Shown: positions 1 to 9,182 of the stretch, piece by piece
Layout of the letters: each line of letters starts with the position of its first letter
Numbering within the stretch: position 1 is the stretch's first letter
Assembly: GCF_000972385.1 (NCBI RefSeq)
Contig: NZ_JXTE01000002.1
Span: 124,001 to 188,000, forward strand
Direction: 5' to 3'
DNA from: Streptomyces sp. WM6386
GTDB taxonomy: Bacteria > Actinomycetota > Actinomycetes > Streptomycetales > Streptomycetaceae
Length of the DNA: 64,000 bases
The notes under the pieces: generated by a model
Database searches by the model: none
Seen by the model: the letters and a program-made list of their open reading frames with translations, nothing else
What the model was told of the DNA's origin: nothing
Position numbers and translations under genes: made by a program

Positions 1-237
1 ACCACGCAGGGAGCGAAGATCGCGACGGACACCATCGTGCAGTCGTCGGTCGACGACGGGTTCCGGGGCCGGATCTTCTCCGTCTACGACGTGCTGTTCA
101 ACATCGCGTTCGTGGGCGCGGCCGCCATGGCTGCCCTGATGCTGCCGCCCGACGGGCGTTCTCTGGTGCTGGTGGTCACGGTGGCCGTTATCTACGGGGC
201 AGTTGCGGCGACTATGGCCCGCTTTGAACGCCCGTAA
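1..237 (+). CDS. MFS transporter, C-terminal fragment
   Basis: This is the 3' end of a gene that starts before the window; the reading frame is open from base 1. The 78 visible residues include the motif RGRIFSVYDVLFN, a cytoplasmic-loop signature common in major facilitator exporters, followed by two hydrophobic stretches (about residues 35-52 and 60-72 of the fragment) that look like the last transmembrane helices. A Streptomyces MFS gene is expected at this place next to the SCO3897-like gene. The substrate cannot be inferred from this fragment. Confidence 0.7.
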   Translation, partial: TTQGAKIATDTIVQSSVDDGFRGRIFSVYDVLFNIAFVGAAAMAALMLPPDGRSLVLVVTVAVIYGAVAATMARFERP

Positions 238-360
238 GTGTCACATCAATGACACAGAGTCCCCCTGGGTTGCAGGAGTGTCAGTGGGGCCCGGTAACTT
301 ACGTGCGTCTTACTCGCTCCTTATGCGTGCCACACGCCCATGTTCTAGGGGGACCCCCAA

Positions 361-843
361 GTGACTACTCCGCCGCCCCAGGGCCAGAACCCGTACGCCC
401 AGGGCCAGCAGCTCCCGGCCCCGTACCCGCCCCAGGGCGGTAACCCCTTCGCCCAGGGCCAGCCGGGCGTCCCCCCGCAGGGCGGCGCGCCGTATGCGCC
501 GGTTCCGCCGACCCCTCCGGCCCGGCGCTTCAACAAGAAGCTGCTGCGCATCGCGGGCTTCATCGTCGTCGCGATCCTCATAGCCGGCGGCAAGTGGTTC
601 TTCGGGCAGACCGATGCGGAGACCACGTCGGTGGGCAGCTGCATGCACAACGAAGGCACTCAGGTCAGCCCGGACCTCAAGACGGTCGACTGCGGCTCCA
701 GCGACGCCCAGTACAAGGTCGTCGAGAAGTTCGAGGACACCAGCGACAGCGACAAGTGCGAGGCCGTCAAGGAGGCCGAGATCTCCTACTACCAGACGGG
801 CGATGGTCACGACGTGGTTCTCTGCCTGAAGGAAGTCAAGTAG
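361..843 (+). CDS. LppU/SCO3897-family membrane protein
   Basis: A 160-residue protein with a GTG start placed after a GGGGGA stretch. Residues 1-55 are Pro/Gln/Gly-rich with repeated NPYAQGQ/NPFAQGQ units; a basic RRFNKK patch precedes one transmembrane helix (about 63-79); the remaining 80 residues should lie outside the membrane and hold four cysteines that could form two disulfides. Length, architecture and position beside pcnA match the LppU/SCO3897 family. No lipobox is visible, so here it looks membrane-anchored rather than lipidated. The biochemical role is unknown. Two parS palindromes lie directly downstream. Confidence 0.7.
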   Translation: MTTPPPQGQNPYAQGQQLPAPYPPQGGNPFAQGQPGVPPQGGAPYAPVPPTPPARRFNKKLLRIAGFIVVAILIAGGKWFFGQTDAETTSVGSCMHNEGTQVSPDLKTVDCGSSDAQYKVVEKFEDTSDSDKCEAVKEAEISYYQTGDGHDVVLCLKEVK

Positions 844-855
844 GACCTGCGGCTA

Positions 856-897
856 CGCCGAGGGGCGCTGTTTCACGTGAAACAGCGCCCCTCGGCG
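856..897. other. parS: parS site inside a 42-bp perfect palindrome
   Basis: The consensus ParB site GTTTCACGTGAAAC occupies 870-883. Base pairing continues perfectly outward on both sides to 856 and 897, giving 21-bp arms. It lies between the convergent LppU-like gene and pcnA, so the same DNA may act both as a ParB-binding site and as a transcription-terminating hairpin. ParB encoded at 13-14 kb is the expected ligand. Confidence 0.93.
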
Positions 898-903
898 CAT
901 CCC

Positions 904-933
904 GGGGGCATGTTTCACGTGAAACATGCCCCC
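904..933. other. parS: parS site inside a 30-bp perfect palindrome
   Basis: A second consensus GTTTCACGTGAAAC is at 912-925, 42 bp from the first. Symmetry extends to 904-933 with GGGGGCAT/ATGCCCCC arms. It sits 11 bp past the stop codon of pcnA and could terminate that leftward gene. Confidence 0.92.
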
Positions 934-943
934 TTTCGCTGTC

Positions 944-2386
944 TCAGCTCTGCTCGTCCCACCACTCCTTGAGCGCCTTGGCCGCAGCGTCTTCACCCAT
1001 CGGCCCGTTCTCCAGGCGCAGTTCCAGCATGTGCTTGTAGGCGCGACCCACGGCCGGGCCGGGCCCCACGCCGAGGATCTCCATGATCTGGTTGCCGTCC
1101 AGGTCCGGGCGGATTGCGTCGAGCTCCTCCTGCTCCTGGAGCTGGGAGATGCGCTCCTCCAGGCCGTCGTACGCACGGGACAACGCGGCTGCCTTGCGCT
1201 TGTTGCGCGTGGTGCAGTCGGACCGGGTCAGCTTGTGGAGGCGGTCGAGGAGGGGGCCGGCGTCACGGACGTAGCGGCGGACCGCGGAGTCCGTCCACTC
1301 GCCCATGCCGTAACCGTGGAAACGCAGGTGGAGTTCGACCAGCCGCGAGACGTCCTTCACCAACTCGTTGGAGTACTTCAACGCCGTCATCCGCTTCTTG
1401 GTCATCTTCGCGCCGACCACCTCGTGGTGATGGAACGAAACCCGGCCGTCCTCCTCGAAACGGCGCGTACGCGGCTTGCCGATGTCATGCAGCAGGGCGG
1501 ACAGACGCAGGACCAGGTCGGGTCCGTTCTCCTCGAGCGCGATCGCCTGCTCAAGGACGATCAGCGAGTGCTCGTAGACGTCCTTGTGCCGGTGGTGCTC
1601 GTCGCTCTCCAGACGCAGGGCCGGCAGCTCGGGCAGGACGTGGTCAGCGAGCCCGGTGTCGACCAGCAGGGTCAGTCCCTTGCGCGGGTGCGCGGAGAGG
1701 ATCAGCTTGTTCAGCTCGTCCCGTACCCGCTCGGCCGAGACGATCTCGATGCGCTCCGACATCTCCTTCATCGCGGTGACGACATCGGCAGCCACCTCGA
1801 AGTCGAGCTGGGCGGCGAAGCGCGCGGCCCGCATCATCCGCAGCGGGTCGTCCGAGAAGGACGCCTCGGGAGTGCCGGGCGTGCGCAGCACACGCGCCGC
1901 GAGGTCGTCGAGCCCGCCGTGCGGATCGATGAACTCCTTCTCCGGCAGCGCGACAGCCATCGCGTTCACGGTGAAGTCACGCCGGACGAGGTCCTCCTCG
2001 ATGGAGTCGCCGTACGACACCTCGGGCTTGCGTGAGGTCCGGTCGTACGCCTCCGACCGGTACGTGGTGACCTCGATCTGGTAGCCGTCCTTCTGCACCC
2101 CGACCGTGCCGAAGGCGATCCCGACCTCCCACACGGAGTCCGCCCACGGGCGCACGATCTTCAGTACGTCCTCGGGGCGGGCGTCGGTCGTGAAGTCCAG
2201 GTCATTGCCGAGCCGGCCGAGCAGCGCGTCCCGGACCGAGCCGCCGACCAGGGCGAGAGAGAACCCGGCCTCCTGGAAACGGCGGGCGAGGTCGTCGGCG
2301 ACAGGGGCTACCCGCAGCAGTTCACTTACCGCGCGGAGCTGCACCTGGCTCAGGGCACTGGGGGTGTCTTCGTTGGCGTTCGGCAC
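944..2386 (-). CDS. pcnA: CCA tRNA nucleotidyltransferase
   Basis: A 480-residue class II nucleotidyltransferase that should add or repair the 3' CCA of tRNAs using CTP and ATP. The head domain shows the signature GGSVRD (residues 48-53) and the metal-binding DLD pair (D62, D64). A downstream HD phosphohydrolase domain carries LLHDIGKPRTRRF and FHHHEVVG. Length fits the actinobacterial family. The GTG start at 2386 lacks a strong ribosome site. At least two tRNA genes in this window (Ala, Leu) lack an encoded CCA, so the activity is needed. The gene is leftward and divergent from the DUF6049 gene. Confidence 0.9.
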   Translation of the reverse strand: MPNANEDTPSALSQVQLRAVSELLRVAPVADDLARRFQEAGFSLALVGGSVRDALLGRLGNDLDFTTDARPEDVLKIVRPWADSVWEVGIAFGTVGVQKDGYQIEVTTYRSEAYDRTSRKPEVSYGDSIEEDLVRRDFTVNAMAVALPEKEFIDPHGGLDDLAARVLRTPGTPEASFSDDPLRMMRAARFAAQLDFEVAADVVTAMKEMSERIEIVSAERVRDELNKLILSAHPRKGLTLLVDTGLADHVLPELPALRLESDEHHRHKDVYEHSLIVLEQAIALEENGPDLVLRLSALLHDIGKPRTRRFEEDGRVSFHHHEVVGAKMTKKRMTALKYSNELVKDVSRLVELHLRFHGYGMGEWTDSAVRRYVRDAGPLLDRLHKLTRSDCTTRNKRKAAALSRAYDGLEERISQLQEQEELDAIRPDLDGNQIMEILGVGPGPAVGRAYKHMLELRLENGPMGEDAAAKALKEWWDEQS

Positions 2387-2632
2387 AACAGAAGAGGGTA
2401 CGTGGCCTGGGCGACGCCGAGCGCCTCCATTAAATCTGCACAGCCAGGCATGGGACGCTCACCCCTCGGACGGGCAAAATCGCTGCCCTTTATACGCACA
2501 CATACGGGACGCCCCGGACCCTTCCCCCGATCTTGTGGAGCAGTCCGCGGCACTTCCCCTCAGCGCGCATCGTTACCATGCGTGGACGCACATTCCGACG
2601 ACCACTGACGACGACGAGGGACGGGCGAGCGC
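2387..2632. promoter_or_regulatory. Divergent intergenic region pcnA / DUF6049 gene
   Basis: These 246 bp separate two diverging genes and must hold both promoters. I see no operator-like repeat and no convincing small gene. A GAGGGA stretch just before 2633 serves as ribosome site for the rightward gene. Confidence 0.4.
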
Positions 2633-4996
2633 GTGGCCGAGGCGGCAGACTTCCAGGGGATGACTCCCTCACCTGCCCGCCGGTGGCTGCGGCGCACCGG
2701 AGCCCTGCTCGCCGGGGTGCCTCTCCTGGCCGGCCTCCTCCAGCTGCCCGCGGCCACACCCGCGTCGGCCGCGTCCGGCTCCAGCACGGTGGCCGTCGCC
2801 CTCGACACGCTCACCCCCAGCGCCCCCACGGACGGCGACACGCTCACGGTGTCCGGCACCGTGACCAACAACGGCAAGCAGGCGGTCACCGACGCCCAGG
2901 TCGACCTCCGCGTGGGGCCCTCGCTCAGTACCCGCTCGGCGATCGACACCGTCGCCAAGCGCACCGACTTCCAGCCGGGTCTCGACGGGACGGTCGTTGG
3001 CGGCAAGTACGTCAAGAAGTTCACCAAGCTCGCCCCGCGCGTCGCCCAGGACTTCAGCATCTCCGTGCCGGTCGACGAGCTGGATCTCGGCTCGGACGGC
3101 GTCTACCAGCTCGGCGTCTCCCTGACCGGTGAGACGTCCGCGCAGCAGTGGCAGCAGGTGCTCGGCATCCAGCGAACGTTCCTGCCCTGGCAGCCCGAGG
3201 GCGCCGACACGAAGACGAAGACGACCGTCCTGTGGCCGCTCGTCTCCACTGTCCACATGACGGCGGAGACGGGGTCCAACGAACAGCAGACGCCGGTCTT
3301 CCTCAACGATGACCTCGCCAAGGAGATCTCCCCGGGCGGCCGCCTGGAGCAGCTGCTGTCGCTGGGCAAGGAGCTGGACGTCACCTGGGTGATCGACCCG
3401 GACCTGCTGGCCTCCGTCGACGCGATGACACGTACCTACCGCGTCGAGTCGGGCAGCACCACCGTGGCGGGCACGCACCAGCGGGTCGCCATGGCGTGGC
3501 TTGCCGAGCTGCAGGAGGCGGTGACGGACAAGGAGGTCGTCGCCCTCCCCTTCTCCGACCCGGACCTGGCCTCCCTCGCCCACAACGGCACGACGGTCAC
3601 CGGCTCGCTGAGCCACCTCAAGGAGGCCACCGACGCCGCCACCACGACGGTGAAGACGGTGCTCCACGTGACGCCGAGCACCGACTTCGCCTGGCCCGTC
3701 GAAGGTGCCGTCGACCCGTCGATCGTCAAGGTCGCAACCTCTGCCGGCGCCGACAAGGTGATCGCGCGCAGCGACAGCCTCCAGGAGACCGGCGGGCTGC
3801 CGTACACGCCTTCCTCGGCCCGCCCCATCGGCGGCGGTACGACCGCGGTGGTCTCGGACGCGCGGCTGTCCACGGCCTTCGAGGGCGATCTGACGACGGC
3901 ATCCGCCACGACGCTCGCCGTGCAGAAGTTCCTCGCGTCGAGCCTGGCGCTCAACGCCCAGATCGACAAGCAGCGCAGCATCGTCGTCGCTCCGCAGCGC
4001 ATGGCGACGGCGAGCCAGGCCCGGGCGATGGCCGAGGCGGTGACGGCCCTCCAGGACGGGAACTGGTTCCAGGCTCAGGGCCTCACGTCGGCGGCCGCCG
4101 CCAAGCCGGACACGAGTGCCACCACCAAGGTGCCGTCGGTGTCCGCCTACCCGTCCTCGCTGCGCAAGCAGGAGCTGCCCAAGGCGGCCTTCGAGCAGAT
4201 CGCGACCACGCAGGACAAGCTCGACAGGTTCAAGGTGATCCTCACCGACGCGTCCCGGGTGGTGACCCCCTTCGGGCGGGCCATGAACCGCGAGATGTCC
4301 ACGTCGTGGCGCGGCCGCGCCGCCGAGGCGAACCGCTACCGCAACGCCGTGGAGCAGTACCTCAACTCCCTGGTCTCCCAGGTCAGGCTGATCGACAAGT
4401 CCGAGACCAAGCTCTCCGGACGCAGCGCCACGATCCCCGTGACCGTCCAGAACAACCTGGTGCAGGGCGTCGAGCACCTGGTGCTGCGGCTCAGCTCGAC
4501 GAGCCCGACCCGCCTCAAGATCGGCGACGGCGACTACCAGGAGCAGCAGGTCGAGGTCTCCGGCGGGCACAGCCAGTCGGTGAAGTTCACCACCTCCGCC
4601 CAGGCCAACGGTCGGGCCACGGTGACCGCCCAGCTGTACACGGAGGACGGCCAGGCGTACGGCGACCCGGTCCAGTTCGACGTGCGGGTCACCGAGTTCA
4701 CGGCCACCGTCATGCTGGTCATCGGTGGCGGCTTCCTCCTGCTCGTCCTGGCCGGCTTCCGGATGTACACGCAGCGCAAGCGCGCCGCCGCCCGGGAGGC
4801 CACGGAGGACGACCCCGACGAGACCGGCGAGGCCGTGGACGCCACGGAGAACCCCGCGGACTCCGAGGGCCGTCCCACGAAGGAGTCCGGCACCGGGCGC
4901 GGGGCAGACGACCCGCAGCAGCAGAGTGACCCTGCACCGGACACCGCAGCGGAAAGCGCCGACCCGTCCGGCACGGGTGAGAGAGTGGACCGTTGA
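2633..4996 (+). CDS. DUF6049-family secreted, membrane-anchored protein
   Basis: A 787-residue protein with GTG start. A basic stretch and hydrophobic signal (about residues 17-48, ending near PASAAS) should send it across the membrane. A long extracytoplasmic part begins with an Ig-like beta domain (VSGTVTNNGKQAVTDAQV) and contains a second such domain near residue 590-690. One transmembrane helix follows (VMLVIGGGFLLLVLAGF, about 692-710), then an acidic disordered cytoplasmic tail. Its place directly upstream of murJ, as in S. coelicolor SCO3895, suggests an envelope-linked role, but no reaction can be assigned. The gap to murJ is 47 bp, so co-transcription is likely. Confidence 0.75.
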   Translation: MAEAADFQGMTPSPARRWLRRTGALLAGVPLLAGLLQLPAATPASAASGSSTVAVALDTLTPSAPTDGDTLTVSGTVTNNGKQAVTDAQVDLRVGPSLSTRSAIDTVAKRTDFQPGLDGTVVGGKYVKKFTKLAPRVAQDFSISVPVDELDLGSDGVYQLGVSLTGETSAQQWQQVLGIQRTFLPWQPEGADTKTKTTVLWPLVSTVHMTAETGSNEQQTPVFLNDDLAKEISPGGRLEQLLSLGKELDVTWVIDPDLLASVDAMTRTYRVESGSTTVAGTHQRVAMAWLAELQEAVTDKEVVALPFSDPDLASLAHNGTTVTGSLSHLKEATDAATTTVKTVLHVTPSTDFAWPVEGAVDPSIVKVATSAGADKVIARSDSLQETGGLPYTPSSARPIGGGTTAVVSDARLSTAFEGDLTTASATTLAVQKFLASSLALNAQIDKQRSIVVAPQRMATASQARAMAEAVTALQDGNWFQAQGLTSAAAAKPDTSATTKVPSVSAYPSSLRKQELPKAAFEQIATTQDKLDRFKVILTDASRVVTPFGRAMNREMSTSWRGRAAEANRYRNAVEQYLNSLVSQVRLIDKSETKLSGRSATIPVTVQNNLVQGVEHLVLRLSSTSPTRLKIGDGDYQEQQVEVSGGHSQSVKFTTSAQANGRATVTAQLYTEDGQAYGDPVQFDVRVTEFTATVMLVIGGGFLLLVLAGFRMYTQRKRAAAREATEDDPDETGEAVDATENPADSEGRPTKESGTGRGADDPQQQSDPAPDTAAESADPSGTGERVDR

Positions 4997-5043
4997 GGAT
5001 GTCGTGGCCGCCGATGGGCCCGGGACGATGAGGTGGGGTAGCC

Positions 5044-7296
5044 ATGAACGCGCCGTACGACGGTGACCGCGGCCAGGCCGCGGGCAGCTCGGGCCACCCC
5101 GAGGGCCCGCCGCCCGAGCACGGCCAGGTGCCGCCGCAGCCCCCCGCGGACATGTACCTCCAGGACGCCTACGACCAGGACCCCTACCGGGCGCAGGACC
5201 TCTCCGCCCAGGACCCGGTCGCCGAGGCGCTCTACGACCGCGCCGCGCACCCTCCGCCGCCCCCCGGCACGTATCAGCCGCAGCAGCCGCTGTATGCCCA
5301 GCCTCAGCAGTCCCCGTACGCACCGGACCCGCACGTGTGGGCCCAGACGCCGGCTCCCGAGCCGGAGGGTCCCACCCAGTACCTGCCGTACGGCGACGAT
5401 CCCCGCACGACTCAGTACGTCGGCGTCGACGACCTCGTCACTCACTCCGCCGAGGAGCGCCACGAGCCGGACGCCTTCGCCCACCTCTTCCGTGACCAGC
5501 AGCAGGGTGGCGGCCAGCCGCCGTACCAGCCCCCGTCGGTCCCCGGTCCCTCACCGGCACCGGTCCCGGGCGCCGAGCCCCCCATGCCGCCCCTCGCGGA
5601 CAGGACCATGAACCTGGGCACCGCCCCCGTACCGCCTCCGCCCGCGCCGGCTCCGGCGAAGAAGGGCGGCAAGGCCACGGGCCTGCTGAAGTCCAGCGCG
5701 GTGATGGCGGCGGGCACGATGGTGTCCCGGCTCACCGGGTTCGTGCGCTCCGCGATGATCGTCTCGGTACTGGGTCTCGGCCTCCTCGGCGACTCCTTCC
5801 AGGTCGCCTACCAGCTGCCGACGATGATCTACATCCTGACCGTCGGCGGCGGCCTCAACTCCGTCTTCGTGCCGCAGTTGGTGCGTGCCATGAAGGACGA
5901 CGAGGACGGCGGCGAGGCGTACGCCAACCGGCTGTTGACGCTCGTCATGGTGGTGCTCGCCGCGCTCACCGCACTGGCGATGTTTGCCGCCCCGCTCCTG
6001 GTCCGCGTTCTGTCGAACCCGGTCGCGACCAACCCCGCGGCCAACGAGGTCGCCGTCACCTTCACCCGCTACTTCCTGCCGTCGATCTTCTTCATGGGCA
6101 TCCACGTGGTGATGGGACAGATCCTCAACGCCCGCGGCAAGTTCGGCGCGATGATGTGGACCCCGGTCCTCAACAACATCGTCATCATCGTGACGCTCGG
6201 GACGTTCCTCTGGGTGTACGGCACCGCGGAGCGCTCCGGCATGGCGGTCACCAACATCCCGCCGGAGGGCCAGCGTCTCCTCGGCGTCGGCATCCTGCTC
6301 GGCATGGTGGTCCAGGCACTGTCGATGATCCCGTACCTGCGGGAGACCGGCTTCCGGATGCGGCTGCGCTTCGACTGGAAGGGACACGGCCTCGGCAAGG
6401 CCGCCATGCTCGCCAAGTGGACGATCCTGTTCGTCCTGGCCAACCAGGCGGGCGCCCTCGTCGTCACCCAGCTCTCCACCGCCTCCGGCATCGACTCCGG
6501 CGTGAAGGGCACGGGTTTCGCCGCCTACGCCAACGCCCAACTGATCTGGGGCCTTCCGCAGGCCATCATCACCGTGTCCCTCATGGCCGCCCTGCTGCCC
6601 CGCATCTCGCGCTCGGCCGCGGAGAACGACGCCGGCGCGGTCCGCGACGACATCTCCCAAGGTCTCCGGACCACGGCCGTCGCGATCGTGCCCATCGCCT
6701 TCGGCTTCGTCGCCCTCGGCATCCCGATGTGCACCCTGATCTTCGGCGCCTCGGGCGCCGACCAGGCCACGAACATGGGCTTCATGCTGATGGCCTTCGG
6801 TCTGGGCCTGATCCCGTTCTCCGTGCAGTACGTCGTCCTGCGCGCCTTCTATGCCTACGAGGACACCCGGACCCCGTTCTACAACACGGTCATCGTGGCG
6901 GCCGTCAACGCCGCCGCGTCCGCCGTCTGCTACTTCGTGATCCCGGCCCGCTGGGCCGTGGTCGGCATGGCCGCCTCGTACGGCCTCGCCTACGCCGTCG
7001 GCGTCGGCGTCGCCTGGAACCGTCTGCGCAAGCGGCTCGGCGGGGACCTGGACGGTGCCCGCGTGATGCGGACGTACGCCAGACTGTGCATCGCCTCGGT
7101 ACCGGCGGCAGTCCTCAGCGGCGCGGTCTGCTACGGCATCGGCCACACCCTCGGGCAGGGCGTCATCGGATCGTTCGCCGCCCTGATCGTCGGCGGGGTC
7201 GTTCTGCTCGGGATCTTCTTCGTGGCCGCGCGCAAGATGCGCATCGAGGAGCTGAACTCCCTGGTCGGCATGGTGCGCGGACGGCTGGGGCGCTGA
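5044..7296 (+). CDS. murJ: Lipid II flippase MurJ (MviN family)
   Basis: A 750-residue protein. The first ~215 residues are a Pro/Gln/Tyr-rich cytoplasmic extension; the rest is a polytopic membrane protein starting with the MurJ signature region GTMVSRLTGFVRSAMIV and continuing through about 14 helices. MurJ moves undecaprenyl-linked peptidoglycan precursor to the outer leaflet. The ATG follows a good GAGGTGGGG ribosome site. Unlike mycobacterial MviN it ends at the membrane domain (ARKMRIEELNSLVGMV); the pseudokinase part found fused in Mycobacterium is encoded by the next gene. Confidence 0.92.
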   Translation: MNAPYDGDRGQAAGSSGHPEGPPPEHGQVPPQPPADMYLQDAYDQDPYRAQDLSAQDPVAEALYDRAAHPPPPPGTYQPQQPLYAQPQQSPYAPDPHVWAQTPAPEPEGPTQYLPYGDDPRTTQYVGVDDLVTHSAEERHEPDAFAHLFRDQQQGGGQPPYQPPSVPGPSPAPVPGAEPPMPPLADRTMNLGTAPVPPPPAPAPAKKGGKATGLLKSSAVMAAGTMVSRLTGFVRSAMIVSVLGLGLLGDSFQVAYQLPTMIYILTVGGGLNSVFVPQLVRAMKDDEDGGEAYANRLLTLVMVVLAALTALAMFAAPLLVRVLSNPVATNPAANEVAVTFTRYFLPSIFFMGIHVVMGQILNARGKFGAMMWTPVLNNIVIIVTLGTFLWVYGTAERSGMAVTNIPPEGQRLLGVGILLGMVVQALSMIPYLRETGFRMRLRFDWKGHGLGKAAMLAKWTILFVLANQAGALVVTQLSTASGIDSGVKGTGFAAYANAQLIWGLPQAIITVSLMAALLPRISRSAAENDAGAVRDDISQGLRTTAVAIVPIAFGFVALGIPMCTLIFGASGADQATNMGFMLMAFGLGLIPFSVQYVVLRAFYAYEDTRTPFYNTVIVAAVNAAASAVCYFVIPARWAVVGMAASYGLAYAVGVGVAWNRLRKRLGGDLDGARVMRTYARLCIASVPAAVLSGAVCYGIGHTLGQGVIGSFAALIVGGVVLLGIFFVAARKMRIEELNSLVGMVRGRLGR

Positions 7297-7434
7297 TAAA
7301 CGGGTACGCGCACAACCATCGTCCGCCACCGTGTGTCGTGCATAGCGGCGGACTGTGGGCACAATTGGGTTCGGCGTCGGACGGCGCGCACGGAAGTCGG
7401 TCGGCGCGCAACGAATGGGGAGGCAGGAACGACG

Positions 7435-9153
7435 GTGGCGGAACGCAGCACGGCTGCCGTCGACGTGGCAGACAACAGTGGCGACGAGCCGCTGACCGCA
7501 CAGGCGGACCAGTCCACGGCCGACGGGGTGGCCCAGAACCGGGAGCGGGACACGGACAACAAAGAGGCACAGGGGAGTGGTGGGACCGAGAGTCCCGGGA
7601 AAGCCTCACCGCCCGAACTGCACAGCGGCCACAAGCTCGCCAGACGCTACCGGCTCGAGGAGTGCGTCACCCGCCTGGACGGCTTCAGCAGCTGGCGTGC
7701 GGTCGACGAGAAACTCCGCCGCGCGGTCGGCGTCCACATCCTGCCCGCTGACCACTCACGGGCTCGTTCCGTCCTGGCCGCGGCCCGTTCGTCCGCGCTC
7801 CTCGGTGACCCTCGCTTCGTCCAGGTGCTGGACGCCGTCGAGGAGAACGATCTCGTCTATGTCGTCCACGAGTGGCTGCCCGACGCCACCGAGCTGACCA
7901 CGCTTCTGGCCCCCGGGCCGCTGGAGCCGCACGACGCCTACCAGATGGTCAGCCAGATCGCCGCTGCCATGGCGGCCGCCCACCGTGAGGGCCTCGCGCA
8001 TCTGCGCCTCAACCCGAACGCGGTGCTGCGTACTTCGAGCGGCCAGTGGCGCATCCGCGGTCTCGCCGTGAACGCCGCGCTGCGCGGGATCACCTCCGAC
8101 ACCCCGCAGCGCACCGACACCGAGGCGATCGGAGCCCTGCTGTACGCGGGGCTCACCCAGCGCTGGCCGTACGAGAGCGACGCCTACGGCCTGTCCGGAC
8201 TGCCCAAGGACGTCGGCCTGATCGCCCCGGACCAGGTGCGGGCCGGCGTGCACCGCGGCCTGTCCGAGCTGTCGATGCGCGCACTCGTCAACGACGGCGC
8301 GACCGCCTCCCGCCACGAGTCCGCGTGCACCACGCCCGAGGAACTGGTGAAGGCGATCGGCGAGATGCCCCGCATCCGCCCGCCGGAGCCGGCGTTCACG
8401 GCGCCGCCCGAGTACCAGCACACGACGTACCAGCAGGGCACCTATGGTCGCCCCGCGCCGCACCCGGGTGCCACGCAGGTGATGGCGACCCCTCCGCCCC
8501 CGCTGCAGAGCCGCACCGGCAGGGCCCTCAAGTGGGCCGTGTCGGCCCTTCTGATCGCCGCGCTGGGCCTGGGCAGTTGGCAGCTCGCGGACGCCCTCAT
8601 GGACCAGGGCAACAAGTCCGACGACACCAACCAGACCCAGACGACGGACGACAACGACAAGGGCGGCGACAAGACCAAGCCGACCAAGACGCTCGGCATT
8701 GAGGAAGCCCAGGAATATGTCGCGAGCGGCGACGCTCAGGCGCCCGGTGACGTCAAGCTGACCTACGACGGCGACAGTTCCACGTATTGGCGGACCAAGC
8801 GATACAACGCCGGTCCGACACTGGCCCCTTACAAGCCGGGCGTCGGCATCGTCTACGACCTCGGCTCGTCGCAGGAGATCTCGACCGCGTCGATAGGGCT
8901 CCGGTACCCGGGCAACAACACGACCGTGAAGCTCTACGCCACGGACTCTCTCTCACCCTCGACGGGTGTCGACGGGATGACGGAGATCGGAACCGCCACC
9001 ACCAAGGACAACTCTCTTACGGTGAAGGCGTCGAAGACCGTCAAGACGCAGTACGTGCTGCTGTGGATCACGGCCGTGCCGTACGCGCCGACAGACGGGT
9101 TCAGCGGGGCCGGCTACAAGCAGGCAGTGACCGACGTGACGTTCAAGGGCTGA
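7435..9153 (+). CDS. Membrane-anchored Ser/Thr pseudokinase
   Basis: I chose GTG 7435, after GGGGAGGCAGG, over the upstream GTG at 7333; this gives 572 residues. A kinase-like fold spans about residues 66-330, but the catalytic parts are missing: the lysine strand reads VGVHILP, the HRD loop reads HLRLNPN without the aspartate, and DFG is replaced by RGLAV. A transmembrane helix follows (about 364-385), then a Thr/Asp/Lys-rich linker and an extracytoplasmic beta-rich domain resembling discoidin-like folds (YDLGSSQEISTASIGLRYPG). Known biology: mycobacterial MviN carries a C-terminal pseudokinase that PknB phosphorylates to recruit FhaA. Inference: this is the split Streptomyces counterpart. 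Confidence 0.85.
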   Translation: MAERSTAAVDVADNSGDEPLTAQADQSTADGVAQNRERDTDNKEAQGSGGTESPGKASPPELHSGHKLARRYRLEECVTRLDGFSSWRAVDEKLRRAVGVHILPADHSRARSVLAAARSSALLGDPRFVQVLDAVEENDLVYVVHEWLPDATELTTLLAPGPLEPHDAYQMVSQIAAAMAAAHREGLAHLRLNPNAVLRTSSGQWRIRGLAVNAALRGITSDTPQRTDTEAIGALLYAGLTQRWPYESDAYGLSGLPKDVGLIAPDQVRAGVHRGLSELSMRALVNDGATASRHESACTTPEELVKAIGEMPRIRPPEPAFTAPPEYQHTTYQQGTYGRPAPHPGATQVMATPPPPLQSRTGRALKWAVSALLIAALGLGSWQLADALMDQGNKSDDTNQTQTTDDNDKGGDKTKPTKTLGIEEAQEYVASGDAQAPGDVKLTYDGDSSTYWRTKRYNAGPTLAPYKPGVGIVYDLGSSQEISTASIGLRYPGNNTTVKLYATDSLSPSTGVDGMTEIGTATTKDNSLTVKASKTVKTQYVLLWITAVPYAPTDGFSGAGYKQAVTDVTFKG

Positions 9154-9182
9154 GCGCACCGCATCCCAGGGGAGGGGGTCCG

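Noticed and set aside
7333..7434. N-terminal extension of the pseudokinase from the upstream GTG
   Set aside because: The extension (CGHNWVRRRTARTEVGRR-like) is not conserved in style, and a much better ribosome site precedes 7435.
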